In this document: positions 1 to 7,318 of the stretch, in pieces
How positions within the stretch are numbered: the first letter of the stretch is position 1
How the letters are laid out: the number at the start of each line of letters is the position of its first letter
Source: CAYTCZ01 sp964436315
GTDB lineage: Bacteria; Actinomycetota; Thermoleophilia; Gaiellales; Gaiellaceae
Assembly (NCBI GenBank): GCA_964436315.1
Contig: CAYTCZ010000075.1
Span: forward strand, 1-19,036
Direction of reading: 5' to 3'
DNA: 19,036 nt
Made by a program: the position numbers and the translations under genes
Notes under the pieces: model-generated
The model's database searches: none
The model's input: only the letters and a program-made list of their open reading frames with translations
What the model was told of the DNA's origin: nothing

Positions 1-1113
1 GCTGTTCTGCCAGGAGTCGGAGACGCACTCCAACTCGAGCGCATTCCGGTCCCGCGACCGCGCAGCGGCGAGGTTCTCGTCCGCGTGGCGGCGTGTGGTG
101 TCTGTCACACAGATCTCCATGTGCTCAAGGGTGAGGTTGCATTTCCCACGCCTGCCGTGCTCGGGCACGAGATTTCGGGAACCGTCGTAGAACTCGGTGA
201 AGGAGTCGAGGGGCCGGCGATCGGTAGCAACGTGGTCGGGACGTTCATCATGCCGTGCGGCATCTGTCCTGCGTGCCTGCGTGCAAGGGACGATCTCTGC
301 GAGAACTTTTTCAAGCTCAACCGCCTGCGGGGGACGCTCTACGACGGCGAGAGCCGGCTGGCCCGTTCTGACGGCTCCCCCCTCGCGATGTACTCGATGG
401 GTGGGCTGGCGGAGTTCGCCGTGGTGCCCGTGACCGCCGTCTTTCCGCTGCCCGCTTCGGTCTCGATGGACGAGGCGGCCGTGCTCGGTTGTGCGGCGTT
501 CACCGCCTTCGGCGCGATCCGACACGGGGCGCACCTCCAGGCCGGCGAACGGGTCGCTGTTGTCGCGACCGGCGGCGTGGGCTCGCTCATCGTTCAGTTT
601 GCGGCTGCCCTGGGTGCTTCCCAGGTCATCGCTGTCGACCTCAGCGAGGAGAAGCTCGCGGCTGTTCGAGCGCTCGGCGCAACAGACGTCATCAATGTCT
701 CCAGCGAGGATCCCGGCGCGCGCGTGCTCGAATTGACGGGCGGTGCCGGTGTCCACGTGGCGTTCGAGGCCCTCGGTCGTCCAGAGACGTTCCTCCAGGC
801 ACTCTCGATGATCGGCGACGGAGGGCGGATGGTTGCGGTCGGCATCGCCCCCGTGGAGGTGGCAGCGTCCGTGGACATCACGCGTCTTGTCCGGCGAGGC
901 CTCCGGATCGTCGGCTCCTACGGCGCTCGACCCCGGACCGACATGCCGGTGCTCCTCGAGCTGATCGAGCGCGGAATTCTCAATCCGGGCCAGAGCGTTA
1001 GCAGACGATTCGCCTTGGAGGACGTCGGCGTCGCATACGACGCACTCGACCGGCACGAGATCGTCGGCAGGGCGGTGATTACGATGCCGACCGTCAGCGA
1101 TTCGGGAGCTTGA
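1..1113 (+). CDS. Zinc-dependent alcohol dehydrogenase (MDR family), 5' truncated by window edge
   Basis: Medium-chain dehydrogenase/reductase that would oxidise an alcohol or polyol with NAD(P). The reading frame is open back to base 1 and the residues before the first in-frame GTG (base 85) are family-like, so the start lies outside the window. Numbering from base 1, the catalytic-zinc motif CGVCHTD is at residues 32-38 and the GHE motif at 55-57. The four structural-zinc cysteines are near 86, 89, 92 and 100, and the Rossmann glycines (ATGGVGS) follow in the middle. About 370 residues are visible, so only a few are missing. It is convergent with ahcY, 67 bp away. The substrate cannot be predicted. 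Confidence 0.9.
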   Translation, partial: AVLPGVGDALQLERIPVPRPRSGEVLVRVAACGVCHTDLHVLKGEVAFPTPAVLGHEISGTVVELGEGVEGPAIGSNVVGTFIMPCGICPACLRARDDLCENFFKLNRLRGTLYDGESRLARSDGSPLAMYSMGGLAEFAVVPVTAVFPLPASVSMDEAAVLGCAAFTAFGAIRHGAHLQAGERVAVVATGGVGSLIVQFAAALGASQVIAVDLSEEKLAAVRALGATDVINVSSEDPGARVLELTGGAGVHVAFEALGRPETFLQALSMIGDGGRMVAVGIAPVEVAASVDITRLVRRGLRIVGSYGARPRTDMPVLLELIERGILNPGQSVSRRFALEDVGVAYDALDRHEIVGRAVITMPTVSDSGA

Positions 1114-1180
1114 GACCTCCGTCGATTCGGCGATGAACGGATGACGCGCGAGCGGCGTGCCCGCAGACTTCTCCGACGGA

Positions 1181-2449
1181 TCACGTGCCCTCGTCCCAGG
1201 AGGCCAAGTACCGAGCTTGCTCTTCGGTGAGGTCGTCGATCGTCACGCCCATCGTCTCGAGTTTGAGGCGTGCGATCTCCTGATCGATCTCTGTCGGCAC
1301 GACGTAGATCTTGCGCTCGAGTTCCCCGGCGTTCTTTACGGCATATTCGGCCGAGAGCGCCTGATTCGCGAAGCTCATGTCCATGACCGAGGCCGGATGT
1401 CCCTCCGCTGCCGAGAGGTTGAGGAGCCGACCCTCGGCGAGGAGAAACAGCGTTCTGCCGTCAGCGAGTCTCAGTGATTCGACGAACGGCCGCTCCTCTC
1501 CTGACTCCGTCGCGAGATCACGGAGCGCCGGGATGTCGATCTCGACATTGAAGTGGCCGGTGTTCGCGAGGATCGCCCCGTCTCTCATGCGCTCAAAGTG
1601 CTCGCCGCGAAGGACGTGCTTGTCTCCGGTCGCCGTGATGAAGACCTCGCCTTCGGCGGCTGCTTCTTCCATCGGCAGGACCTCGAACCCGTCCATCACG
1701 GCCTCGAGCGCACGCAGCGGCTCGACCTCGGTAACAATGACGTGGGCGCCGAGGCCCTTCGCTCGGGACGCAACCCCGCGGCCGCACCAGCCGTAACCCG
1801 AGACGACCACCTTGCGGCCCGCGAGCAGAATGTTCGTTGCCCGGATGAGGCCGTCGATCGTCGATTGCCCCGTTCCGTAACGGTTGTCGAACAGGTGTTT
1901 CGTCTGCGCCTCATTGACGGCAATGACCGGGAACCCGAGCTTGTCTTCCGCCTCGAGCGCCTTGAGTCGAATCACACCGGTCGTCGTCTCCTCGGTTCCG
2001 GCAATCACCGTGTCGAGCTGCTCCCTCCGTGAGGAGTGAAGGACACCGATCACGTCGGCGCCGTCGTCCATCGTCAGCTGTGGCTGCCGGTCGACGGCCG
2101 CCTCGATGTGGGAGTAGTAGGTCTTGTCGTCCTCTCCCTTGATCGCGAAGACCGGAATGTCGTATTCAGCAACCAACGCCGCCGCGACGTCGTCTTGCGT
2201 TGAGAGCGGGTTCGACGCACAGAGGACTACGTCCGCGCCTCCAGCCTTCAGCGTGCGCATCAGGTTCGCGGTCTCGGTCGTCACGTGCAGACACGCGGCA
2301 AGCCGATAGCCGGCCAGCGGCTGCTCGTCCTCGAAACGCGAACGGATCGCCGACAGAACCGGCATCTCGCGGTCGGCCCAGAGAATCCGGCGAACGCCGT
2401 CCCCGGAAAGCGACAGGTCCCTCACGTCGTGCTCGGTCGCGGTGTTCAC
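1181..2449 (-). CDS. ahcY: Adenosylhomocysteinase (S-adenosylhomocysteine hydrolase)
   Basis: Reversibly splits S-adenosylhomocysteine into homocysteine and adenosine in the cytoplasm, relieving product inhibition of SAM-dependent methyltransferases. Family motifs are clear: EETTTGV near residue 153, catalytic-type K184, D188 and N189 in KHLFDNRYG, and the NAD-binding glycines SGYGWCGRG at 217-225. The C-terminal tail is of the short bacterial type. The frame is open upstream to 2584, but GTG at 2449 is chosen. It has a GGGAG ribosome site a few bases upstream, gives 422 residues (usual for the family) and places the gene 23 bp after the kinase stop. It is the last gene of the metK operon. 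Confidence 0.96.
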   Translation of the reverse strand: MNTATEHDVRDLSLSGDGVRRILWADREMPVLSAIRSRFEDEQPLAGYRLAACLHVTTETANLMRTLKAGGADVVLCASNPLSTQDDVAAALVAEYDIPVFAIKGEDDKTYYSHIEAAVDRQPQLTMDDGADVIGVLHSSRREQLDTVIAGTEETTTGVIRLKALEAEDKLGFPVIAVNEAQTKHLFDNRYGTGQSTIDGLIRATNILLAGRKVVVSGYGWCGRGVASRAKGLGAHVIVTEVEPLRALEAVMDGFEVLPMEEAAAEGEVFITATGDKHVLRGEHFERMRDGAILANTGHFNVEIDIPALRDLATESGEERPFVESLRLADGRTLFLLAEGRLLNLSAAEGHPASVMDMSFANQALSAEYAVKNAGELERKIYVVPTEIDQEIARLKLETMGVTIDDLTEEQARYLASWDEGT

Positions 2450-2472
2450 GCGTCTCCCTTCGTAGTGATCAG

Positions 2473-3414
2473 TTAGGCACGAAGGCGCGTGAAGATCGGC
2501 GGCGCCTCGAATACCGTCATCTGCTTGAACTCTTTGAACCGCTTGGCAATCTCTCGATGTGTAAGCCGCTGCAGTCGCTCGCAACCGAAATCTTCGACGA
2601 CGAAGGACGCCATGACCGAGCCGTAGACCGCGGCGCAGCGAAGCTCGTCCTCGGTGAAATCGGAGTCTGGTAACGAGTCGAGGAAGCCGAAAGCGCCACC
2701 GGCGAACGCGTCGCCCGCACCGGTCGGATCGATCACGGTCTCAAGGGGATACGCAGGGATCGAGAAGAACCCGTCTTCGCTGAACGAGCACGCGCCGTAG
2801 GCGCCCTGCTTGACGAATAGCAGCTTCGGTCCCAGCTCTCTGATCTTCCGCGCCCCTCGGGCGAGGTTTGGCTCGCCGGTGAGCATTCGGACCTCGGCGT
2901 CGTTGAAGACGATCACATCGACCTCTCCCATCGCCTGCACGAGTGAGTCCCGTGCCGAGTCGATCCAGAAGTTCATCGAGTCCAGACCGACCAGGGCGGC
3001 GCCTTCGCACTGCGCCCGCACCTTGCGCTGCAATTCCGGCTGGATGTTGGCAAGAAAGAGAATCTTTGCGTCCGCGGCTGCCGGCGACAGCTCGGGATCG
3101 AACTCGGCGAAGACGTTGAGCTGCGTGTCGAGCGTATGCGCGACTGCCATGTCTTCTTCGTAGCGGCCAGACCAGAAGAACGACCGGGCGCCTTCAACCT
3201 GCTTGACGTCGTCCATGTTTATCTCGCGCGCGCGATAAACGTCGAACTGCTCGTCGCTGAAATCCTCGCCGACCACGCCGACGACGCTCACGTCGGTGAA
3301 GAAGCTCGCCGCCAGAGAAAAGTGCGTGGCGGCGCCCCCGAGAATTCGATCGCGTTTACCGAACGGCGTCTCGAGCGCGTCGAAAGCAACCGATCCGACG
3401 ACGGTGACAGCCAT
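2473..3414 (-). CDS. PfkB-family kinase, probable adenosine/nucleoside kinase
   Basis: Ribokinase-fold (PfkB) small-molecule kinase of 313 residues. The second PfkB signature DPTGAGDAFAGG is at 229-240, with D235 as the expected catalytic base. A glycine pair (LGGAATHFS) at 25-33 forms the substrate lid region and NDAE at 171-174 fits the NxxE metal motif. The ATG lies 2 bases after the metK stop, so the two are almost certainly co-translated, and ahcY follows after 23 bp. Sequence alone shows only PfkB. The position between the enzymes that make and hydrolyse the SAM-cycle nucleosides suggests it phosphorylates the adenosine released by AhcY. Other nucleoside or sugar kinase activities remain possible. 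Confidence 0.88.
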   Translation of the reverse strand: MAVTVVGSVAFDALETPFGKRDRILGGAATHFSLAASFFTDVSVVGVVGEDFSDEQFDVYRAREINMDDVKQVEGARSFFWSGRYEEDMAVAHTLDTQLNVFAEFDPELSPAAADAKILFLANIQPELQRKVRAQCEGAALVGLDSMNFWIDSARDSLVQAMGEVDVIVFNDAEVRMLTGEPNLARGARKIRELGPKLLFVKQGAYGACSFSEDGFFSIPAYPLETVIDPTGAGDAFAGGAFGFLDSLPDSDFTEDELRCAAVYGSVMASFVVEDFGCERLQRLTHREIAKRFKEFKQMTVFEAPPIFTRLRA

Positions 3415-3416
3415 CG

Positions 3417-4688
3417 TTAGACGGATTCTGGCTCAAGAACGCCCAAGCCGGCGGCCTCGCGAAGCGCCTCGGCTCGGTCTGTCTGTTCCCAGGTGAAGTC
3501 GTGCTCGTCGCGGCCGAAGTGCCCGTAGGCAGCGGTTTTCGCGTAGATCGGCCGACGGAGGTCGAGATCACGCAGGATTGCGGCAGGTCGCAGGTCGAAG
3601 TGATCGCCGATGAGTTCCACGATGCGCGAAACGGGTATCCGCTCCGTACCGAAACACTCAACCTGGATGGAGAACGGATGGGCGATGCCAATCGCGTACG
3701 CGATCTGCAGCTCACAGCGATCGGCGAGGCCCGCGGCAACGACGTTCTTCGCCACGTACCGGGCGGCATATGCGGCTGAGCGGTCGACCTTGGTCGGGTC
3801 CTTCCCGGAGAAGGCCCCGCCTCCGTGACGGGCAGCGCCGCCGTACGTGTCGACGATGATCTTCCTCCCTGTTAGACCCGTATCACCCATCGGCCCGCCG
3901 ATGACGAATCTGCCCGTGGGATTGACGTAGACGAAGTCCTTGTGCTCCAGTCGCGCCTCGTCGTAGAGATGGCGAGGCAGGATCGGATACAGCACCCGCT
4001 CGATGAGATCCGGTTTGATCAGCGTCTCCGTGTCGAGTTCCTCGGCGTGCTGAGTCGAGATCAGGACACGCTCGATTTCTACCGGTCGTTGGTGACCGTG
4101 CTCGTCGACCTCGTACCGAACGCTGACCTGTGCCTTTCCGTCCGGGCGTAGGTAGTGGAGTTCATCGGCCTTCCGCACCTCGGCGAGCCGCTTACAGATC
4201 TTGTGTGCGAGCGTAATCGGGAGCGGCATGAGTTCCTCGGTCTCGCGGCACGCATATCCGAACATCATCCCCTGGTCGCCGGCTCCGAGTCGGTCGAGCG
4301 GGTCGTCGTCGCCCGGCTCGTGCTGCGCTTCGAAGGACGTATCGACGCCCTGGGCGATGTCGGGCGACTGTTCGTCGACCGCGACGACGACGCTGCACGT
4401 ACTCGCATCGAAGCCGTACTCACCCCGGGTGTATCCGATCTCGGCGATCTTCTCGCGTACGAGCCGGGGAATGTCGACATAGGCCGACGAGGTGATCTCG
4501 CCGCCCACGAGCGCGAGGCCCGTCGTCAGAAACGTCTCACAGGCGACACGACCCTCGGCATCGGAGCTGAGAATTGCGTCGAGAACGGCATCCGAGATCT
4601 GATCGGCGATCTTGTCCGGGTGGCCCTCGGTGACGGACTCCGAGGTGAGATGGAACTCGCGTGGGACTCTGAGATCTCCGGAACTCAT
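3417..4688 (-). CDS. metK: S-adenosylmethionine synthetase (methionine adenosyltransferase)
   Basis: Makes S-adenosylmethionine from methionine and ATP. Diagnostic motifs are GHPDKIADQISDAVLDA near residues 22-38, the ATP-binding hexapeptide GAGDQG at 135-140, and the glycine-rich GGGAFSGKDPTKVDRS loop at 289-304. The frame is open upstream to 4931, but the family begins at EFHLTSESVTEGHPDK. The ATG at 4688 is preceded by GAGGAGAGG, a good ribosome site, so the protein is 423 residues, slightly longer than the roughly 380-400 usual. It is the first gene of the metK-pfkB-ahcY operon and is divergent from an Lrp-type regulator. Confidence 0.97.
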   Translation of the reverse strand: MSSGDLRVPREFHLTSESVTEGHPDKIADQISDAVLDAILSSDAEGRVACETFLTTGLALVGGEITSSAYVDIPRLVREKIAEIGYTRGEYGFDASTCSVVVAVDEQSPDIAQGVDTSFEAQHEPGDDDPLDRLGAGDQGMMFGYACRETEELMPLPITLAHKICKRLAEVRKADELHYLRPDGKAQVSVRYEVDEHGHQRPVEIERVLISTQHAEELDTETLIKPDLIERVLYPILPRHLYDEARLEHKDFVYVNPTGRFVIGGPMGDTGLTGRKIIVDTYGGAARHGGGAFSGKDPTKVDRSAAYAARYVAKNVVAAGLADRCELQIAYAIGIAHPFSIQVECFGTERIPVSRIVELIGDHFDLRPAAILRDLDLRRPIYAKTAAYGHFGRDEHDFTWEQTDRAEALREAAGLGVLEPESV

Positions 4689-4740
4689 CAACAACCTCTC
4701 CTCGGGATCTGGCCTCGTGTGAATCTGGCCTTGCCGAAAG

Positions 4741-4767
4741 CACTTTGAAGAATGAAGCAGCAAAGTG
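4741..4767. promoter_or_regulatory. Inverted repeat in metK/lrp intergenic region, candidate operator
   Basis: Perfect 7-bp arms CACTTTG (4741-4747) and CAAAGTG (4761-4767) are separated by 13 bp. The repeat sits in the only non-coding stretch between the divergent metK and Lrp/AsnC genes. Lrp-family dimers commonly bind imperfect dyads in their own promoters. Binding of the adjacent regulator here is inferred, not shown. Confidence 0.5.
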
Positions 4768-4773
4768 TAATTT
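4745..4773 (+). promoter_or_regulatory. Candidate promoter of the Lrp/AsnC gene, apparently leaderless
   Basis: TTGAAG (4745-4750) and TAATTT (4768-4773) are spaced by 17 bp and resemble sigma-70 type -35 and -10 boxes. The -10 ends 9 bp before the ATG at 4783, and there is no ribosome site in between. Transcription would start at or next to the start codon. The inverted repeat overlaps the -35 box and ends just before the -10 box. Confidence 0.5.
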
Positions 4774-4782
4774 TCTTCCGTC

Positions 4783-5279
4783 ATGGGGGCAAGTAAACCG
4801 AACGATCTTCGGAAGTCCGACGCAAACGTCGCGCTGGACCGAATCGATCGCGCCCTGATCGAGGCTCTGCAGAAGGATGCTCGAATCTCGTACAAGGATC
4901 TCGCTGAACTCGTTGGTCTCGCGCCTTCCACCTGCCTCGAGCGCGTTCGGCGACTCCGGGCTCGTGGAGTGCTGCGCGGCTTCCACGGCGACGTGGATCT
5001 GGCACTCCTCGGACGGCCGACTCAGGCCCTCATCGCGGTTCGGCTCGGGGTGCACAGCCTCGATCTGATCGACGCTTTTTACGAGCATGCCATTCGGCTT
5101 CCCGAATCGATCGCCGTGTACCACGTGAGCGGCTCCGACGACTATCTCCTCCACGTTGCTGTCCGCGATACGGAGGATCTTCGTGAACTCGTACTCAACG
5201 ATCTCACCTCTCGGCCGGAGGTCGATCACGTCGAAACCCGACTGATCTTTGAGTTCGTACGCAAGACGCTGATCGAACC
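4783..5279 (+). CDS. Lrp/AsnC-family transcriptional regulator, 3' end lost in assembly gap
   Basis: Small-ligand-responsive regulator, usually sensing amino acids. The first 166 residues are visible and the stop lies in the N-run. An N-terminal winged helix-turn-helix runs over about residues 18-66 (DRIDRALIEALQKDARISYK then APSTCLERVRRL). A C-terminal RAM/AsnC ligand-binding domain spans about 79-160 and contains the characteristic GSDDYLLHV at 117-125. Family members are about 150-165 residues, so nearly the whole protein is present. ATG 4783 has no Shine-Dalgarno sequence and is probably leaderless. Its divergent position 94 bp from metK suggests control of the SAM-cycle operon by a ligand such as methionine, which is inference. 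Confidence 0.9.
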
Positions 5280-5379
5280 NNNNNNNNNNNNNNNNNNNNN
5301 NNNNNNNNNNNNNNNNNNNNNNNNNNNNNNNNNNNNNNNNNNNNNNNNNNNNNNNNNNNNNNNNNNNNNNNNNNNNNNN
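5280..5379. other. Assembly gap (100 N)
   Basis: Exactly 100 undetermined bases, the conventional placeholder for a scaffold join of unknown length. It hides the last codons of the Lrp-type gene and the 5' half of the CYTH gene. A CYTH protein is roughly 180 residues and about 107 are visible, so the real gap should be larger than 100 bases if both genes are intact. Confidence 0.98.
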
Positions 5380-5380
5380 G

Positions 5381-5704
5381 AGCCGTTACTGGCGCGTGGA
5401 CGTCTCATCGCCGGGGCGCCTCCGCGAACTCCTCGGTAGGGCCCTCGGGGTCATCGGCACCGTTGAGAAGACGCGCCGTCTCTTCATGTTTCACCATGTC
5501 CGAATCCATCTCGACGAGGTCGAAGAGCTCGGCTCGTTCATCGAGCTGGAGGCGGTGCTTCCGCTCTCCGGTGAACCTCCCCCAGGCGATGAGTCGCTCG
5601 ACGAGGTCATGAGCGCACTCCAGCTCCACGATCGTCCGACGATTGCCGATGGATATCTCGAGCTCATCCTCGCGCGGGACGGACGGAACGAGAGCGTGAA
5701 GTAG
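5381..5704 (+). CDS. CYTH-domain protein (class IV adenylate cyclase / ThTPase-like), 5' truncated by gap
   Basis: C-terminal part of a CYTH (adenylate cyclase CyaB / thiamine triphosphatase) domain. The frame is open from base 5381, just after the N-run, to TAG at 5704. The core motif VRIHLDEVEELGSFIELEAV, with alternating acidic residues that line the triphosphate tunnel and bind metal, matches the family closely. It is preceded by the basic stretch EKTRRLF and followed by a helix ending in DGYLELIL, which resembles the C-terminal SYxDLL pattern. An internal ATG-like start at 5396 is not credible, because SRYWRVDV before it is also family-like. The biological substrate is unknown. It ends 39 bp from the convergent Rid gene. 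Confidence 0.8.
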   Translation, partial: SRYWRVDVSSPGRLRELLGRALGVIGTVEKTRRLFMFHHVRIHLDEVEELGSFIELEAVLPLSGEPPPGDESLDEVMSALQLHDRPTIADGYLELILARDGRNESVK

Positions 5705-5743
5705 GACTGTACGCGAACACGCGACCTCAACGGCGAATGAACG

Positions 5744-7033
5744 CTAGAGCACGGCCGTCGCGTCGATTTGAACGAGCCCCTTCGGACTCGTGATGCTCGG
5801 CAGTTGCATGAACGTACTCGCCGGTGGATTCGACGCGAGTTGCGGAGCGTGCTCCTCAAAGTACGCGAGTTCGATCTGGCGCATCGTTGGGTAGTCCTCA
5901 GGGCGTTTGAGCATCACGACTGTCTTGATCACGTTGTCCATCGCTGTGCCGGTCTCGGCGAGAGCGGTCCTGACGTTGCCGAGCGCCGTCGCCATTTGCT
6001 CCTCGAAGCTGTCAGTCTCGATCTCGCCGGTGCCGGGATCGGATCCGTCACAGGCGGACAGGAACAGCAGCTTTCCGGTCGAGACGCCCAGAGCGGCATC
6101 GTCCGTCCCCTGGTAGAAACGCGTTTCCCAGCCCGACAACGCCTTGTCGACCACACCGATTGCCTCGACCTCGACGAGAAACTCGGGCCGGGGCAGGCCC
6201 GTCGCGTGAATCACGGTGCTTGCCGGCGGGTCGTCCGCGAAGTTCGGGGCATGCTCTTGGAAATACGCCCGCTCAACGGCGCGGTACTCGGAATAGTGCG
6301 CCACGTCATCGAGGAGGACAGTCGTCTTGACCAGATTGCCGAGAGAGCCGCCCGTCTCCTCTATACCGATCCTGAGCTTGTCGAGCACGATTCGAGTCTG
6401 CTCCTTAAAGTCATGCGTCTCGACGCGCACCGTCTCGTGGTCGAGAGCTTGGCAGCCAGAGACAAAGACGAGGTTGCCGACGACCTCGGTGCGGGCGAAC
6501 TTGGCGTGTTCCTTGGGCACGTGGGGGTACGCGAGTTTCTTGCCACCCCAGTACTCCGGGTAGTAGGTGACCGACCAGCCGGGAGCGTTTCGGTCGACCA
6601 CACCGATGGCCTCGTATTGCACGTGGAACTCGGGTCTAGCGAGTGAGTCGACGACGATGAGGGTGGCGGCCGGAGGGTGCGAGACGAGTAAGGGAGCGTT
6701 GGCCTCGTAGTACTCCGTCTCGGTCTTCCGTATAGCCGGATAGTCATCGAGGCGCCTGACCGTGAAGAAGGTCTTGACGATGTTGTCCATCGAACTGCCC
6801 GCTTCTTCCATCGCGGCTCTGGCGTTTTCGAGCGCCAGGGCCACCTGGTCTTCGACCCGATCGGGCGAGGCCATATCGTCCGTGGGATGCTGGCCCACAC
6901 ATCCAGACAGGAAGATGACGTTACCGACGGCGACACCTCGCGCGGACGCGGACTGCTCTCCGAACCGATGCGTCTGGTCGCGTTCCCTCCTGGACGATGC
7001 CGGCGGATCGAACCTGCGCACGCTCCAATTCAT
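5744..7033 (-). CDS. Triple-domain Rid (YjgF/YER057c/UK114) protein
   Basis: A 429-residue protein of three tandem Rid domains, at about residues 28-147, 175-297 and 310-429. Each repeats the same landmarks: SGC/SAC after the first strands (43-45, 192-194, 326-328), a helix with NxxKT (84-88, 233-237, 367-371), a PPA-x-T strand (120-124, 269-273, 403-407) and an EAIGV-like end strand. Typical Rid proteins are single domains of about 110-140 residues that form trimers, so this chain may fold as one covalent pseudo-trimer. The arginine that RidA enzymes use for imine/enamine hydrolysis (PAR motif) is replaced by Ala or Ser in every repeat, so deaminase activity is doubtful. ATG 7033 has an AAGGAGG ribosome site. 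It is divergent from the ABC importer. Confidence 0.9.
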   Translation of the reverse strand: MNWSVRRFDPPASSRRERDQTHRFGEQSASARGVAVGNVIFLSGCVGQHPTDDMASPDRVEDQVALALENARAAMEEAGSSMDNIVKTFFTVRRLDDYPAIRKTETEYYEANAPLLVSHPPAATLIVVDSLARPEFHVQYEAIGVVDRNAPGWSVTYYPEYWGGKKLAYPHVPKEHAKFARTEVVGNLVFVSGCQALDHETVRVETHDFKEQTRIVLDKLRIGIEETGGSLGNLVKTTVLLDDVAHYSEYRAVERAYFQEHAPNFADDPPASTVIHATGLPRPEFLVEVEAIGVVDKALSGWETRFYQGTDDAALGVSTGKLLFLSACDGSDPGTGEIETDSFEEQMATALGNVRTALAETGTAMDNVIKTVVMLKRPEDYPTMRQIELAYFEEHAPQLASNPPASTFMQLPSITSPKGLVQIDATAVL

Positions 7034-7184
7034 GTGCCCTCCTTGAGAGCGGCTTCGGTTCTCTCGCGGGACGAGAATGTCACCATTTGTCCGCTGCTCA
7101 GCTGAAACGCTCCGGCGACGATCCTAACGCCGCAGCCTTTTGCACGGGCTAGACGAGCGGCCTCGGAGCGCCCACCGTGCAGGT

Positions 7185-7222
7185 TTGACCTTTCGGCGAT
7201 TGCTTGTTTACTGTCCCTTAAC
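7185..7222 (+). promoter_or_regulatory. Candidate promoter/operator of the ABC importer operon (shared 38-bp element, copy A)
   Basis: TTGACC (7185-7190) is followed after 16 bp by TTTACT (7207-7212). The latter lies inside GTTTACTGTCCCTTAAC (7206-7222), an imperfect dyad with arms GTTNA and TNAAC. A second copy with identical internal spacing lies at 18025-18062, upstream of the M24 gene. It is about 97 bp upstream of the permease start. The rest of the 285-bp region 7034-7318 shows only the Rid ribosome site near 7038 and the permease ribosome site near 7306. Confidence 0.5.
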
Positions 7223-7318
7223 TCATCCCCCAGCGGGAGGGAGCGTGCGCAATCCAGATCTGGCAAGAGGCGCGGGGCTAACCACAAGGGCTTTCCGGAC
7301 GTCTCAGAGGTAAACCGA

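Noticed and set aside
1117..1179. Inverted repeat TCCGTCG / CGACGGA as a terminator between the first dehydrogenase and ahcY
   Set aside because: The arms are separated by about 50 bases and there is no T-run; a chance match is likely in GC-rich DNA.
2473..3414. Assigning a specific adenosine kinase gene symbol
   Set aside because: Only PfkB signatures are visible; the substrate is inferred from the operon.
4689..4782. SAM riboswitch upstream of metK
   Set aside because: Only 94 bp separate the two start codons, and no SAM-I type helices or conserved core bases were seen; the stretch is better explained as a divergent promoter with an operator.
7059..7077. TTCTC-N9-GAGAA dyad upstream of the Rid gene
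   Set aside because: The arms are only 5 bp with no second copy and no clear relation to a promoter; too weak to list.
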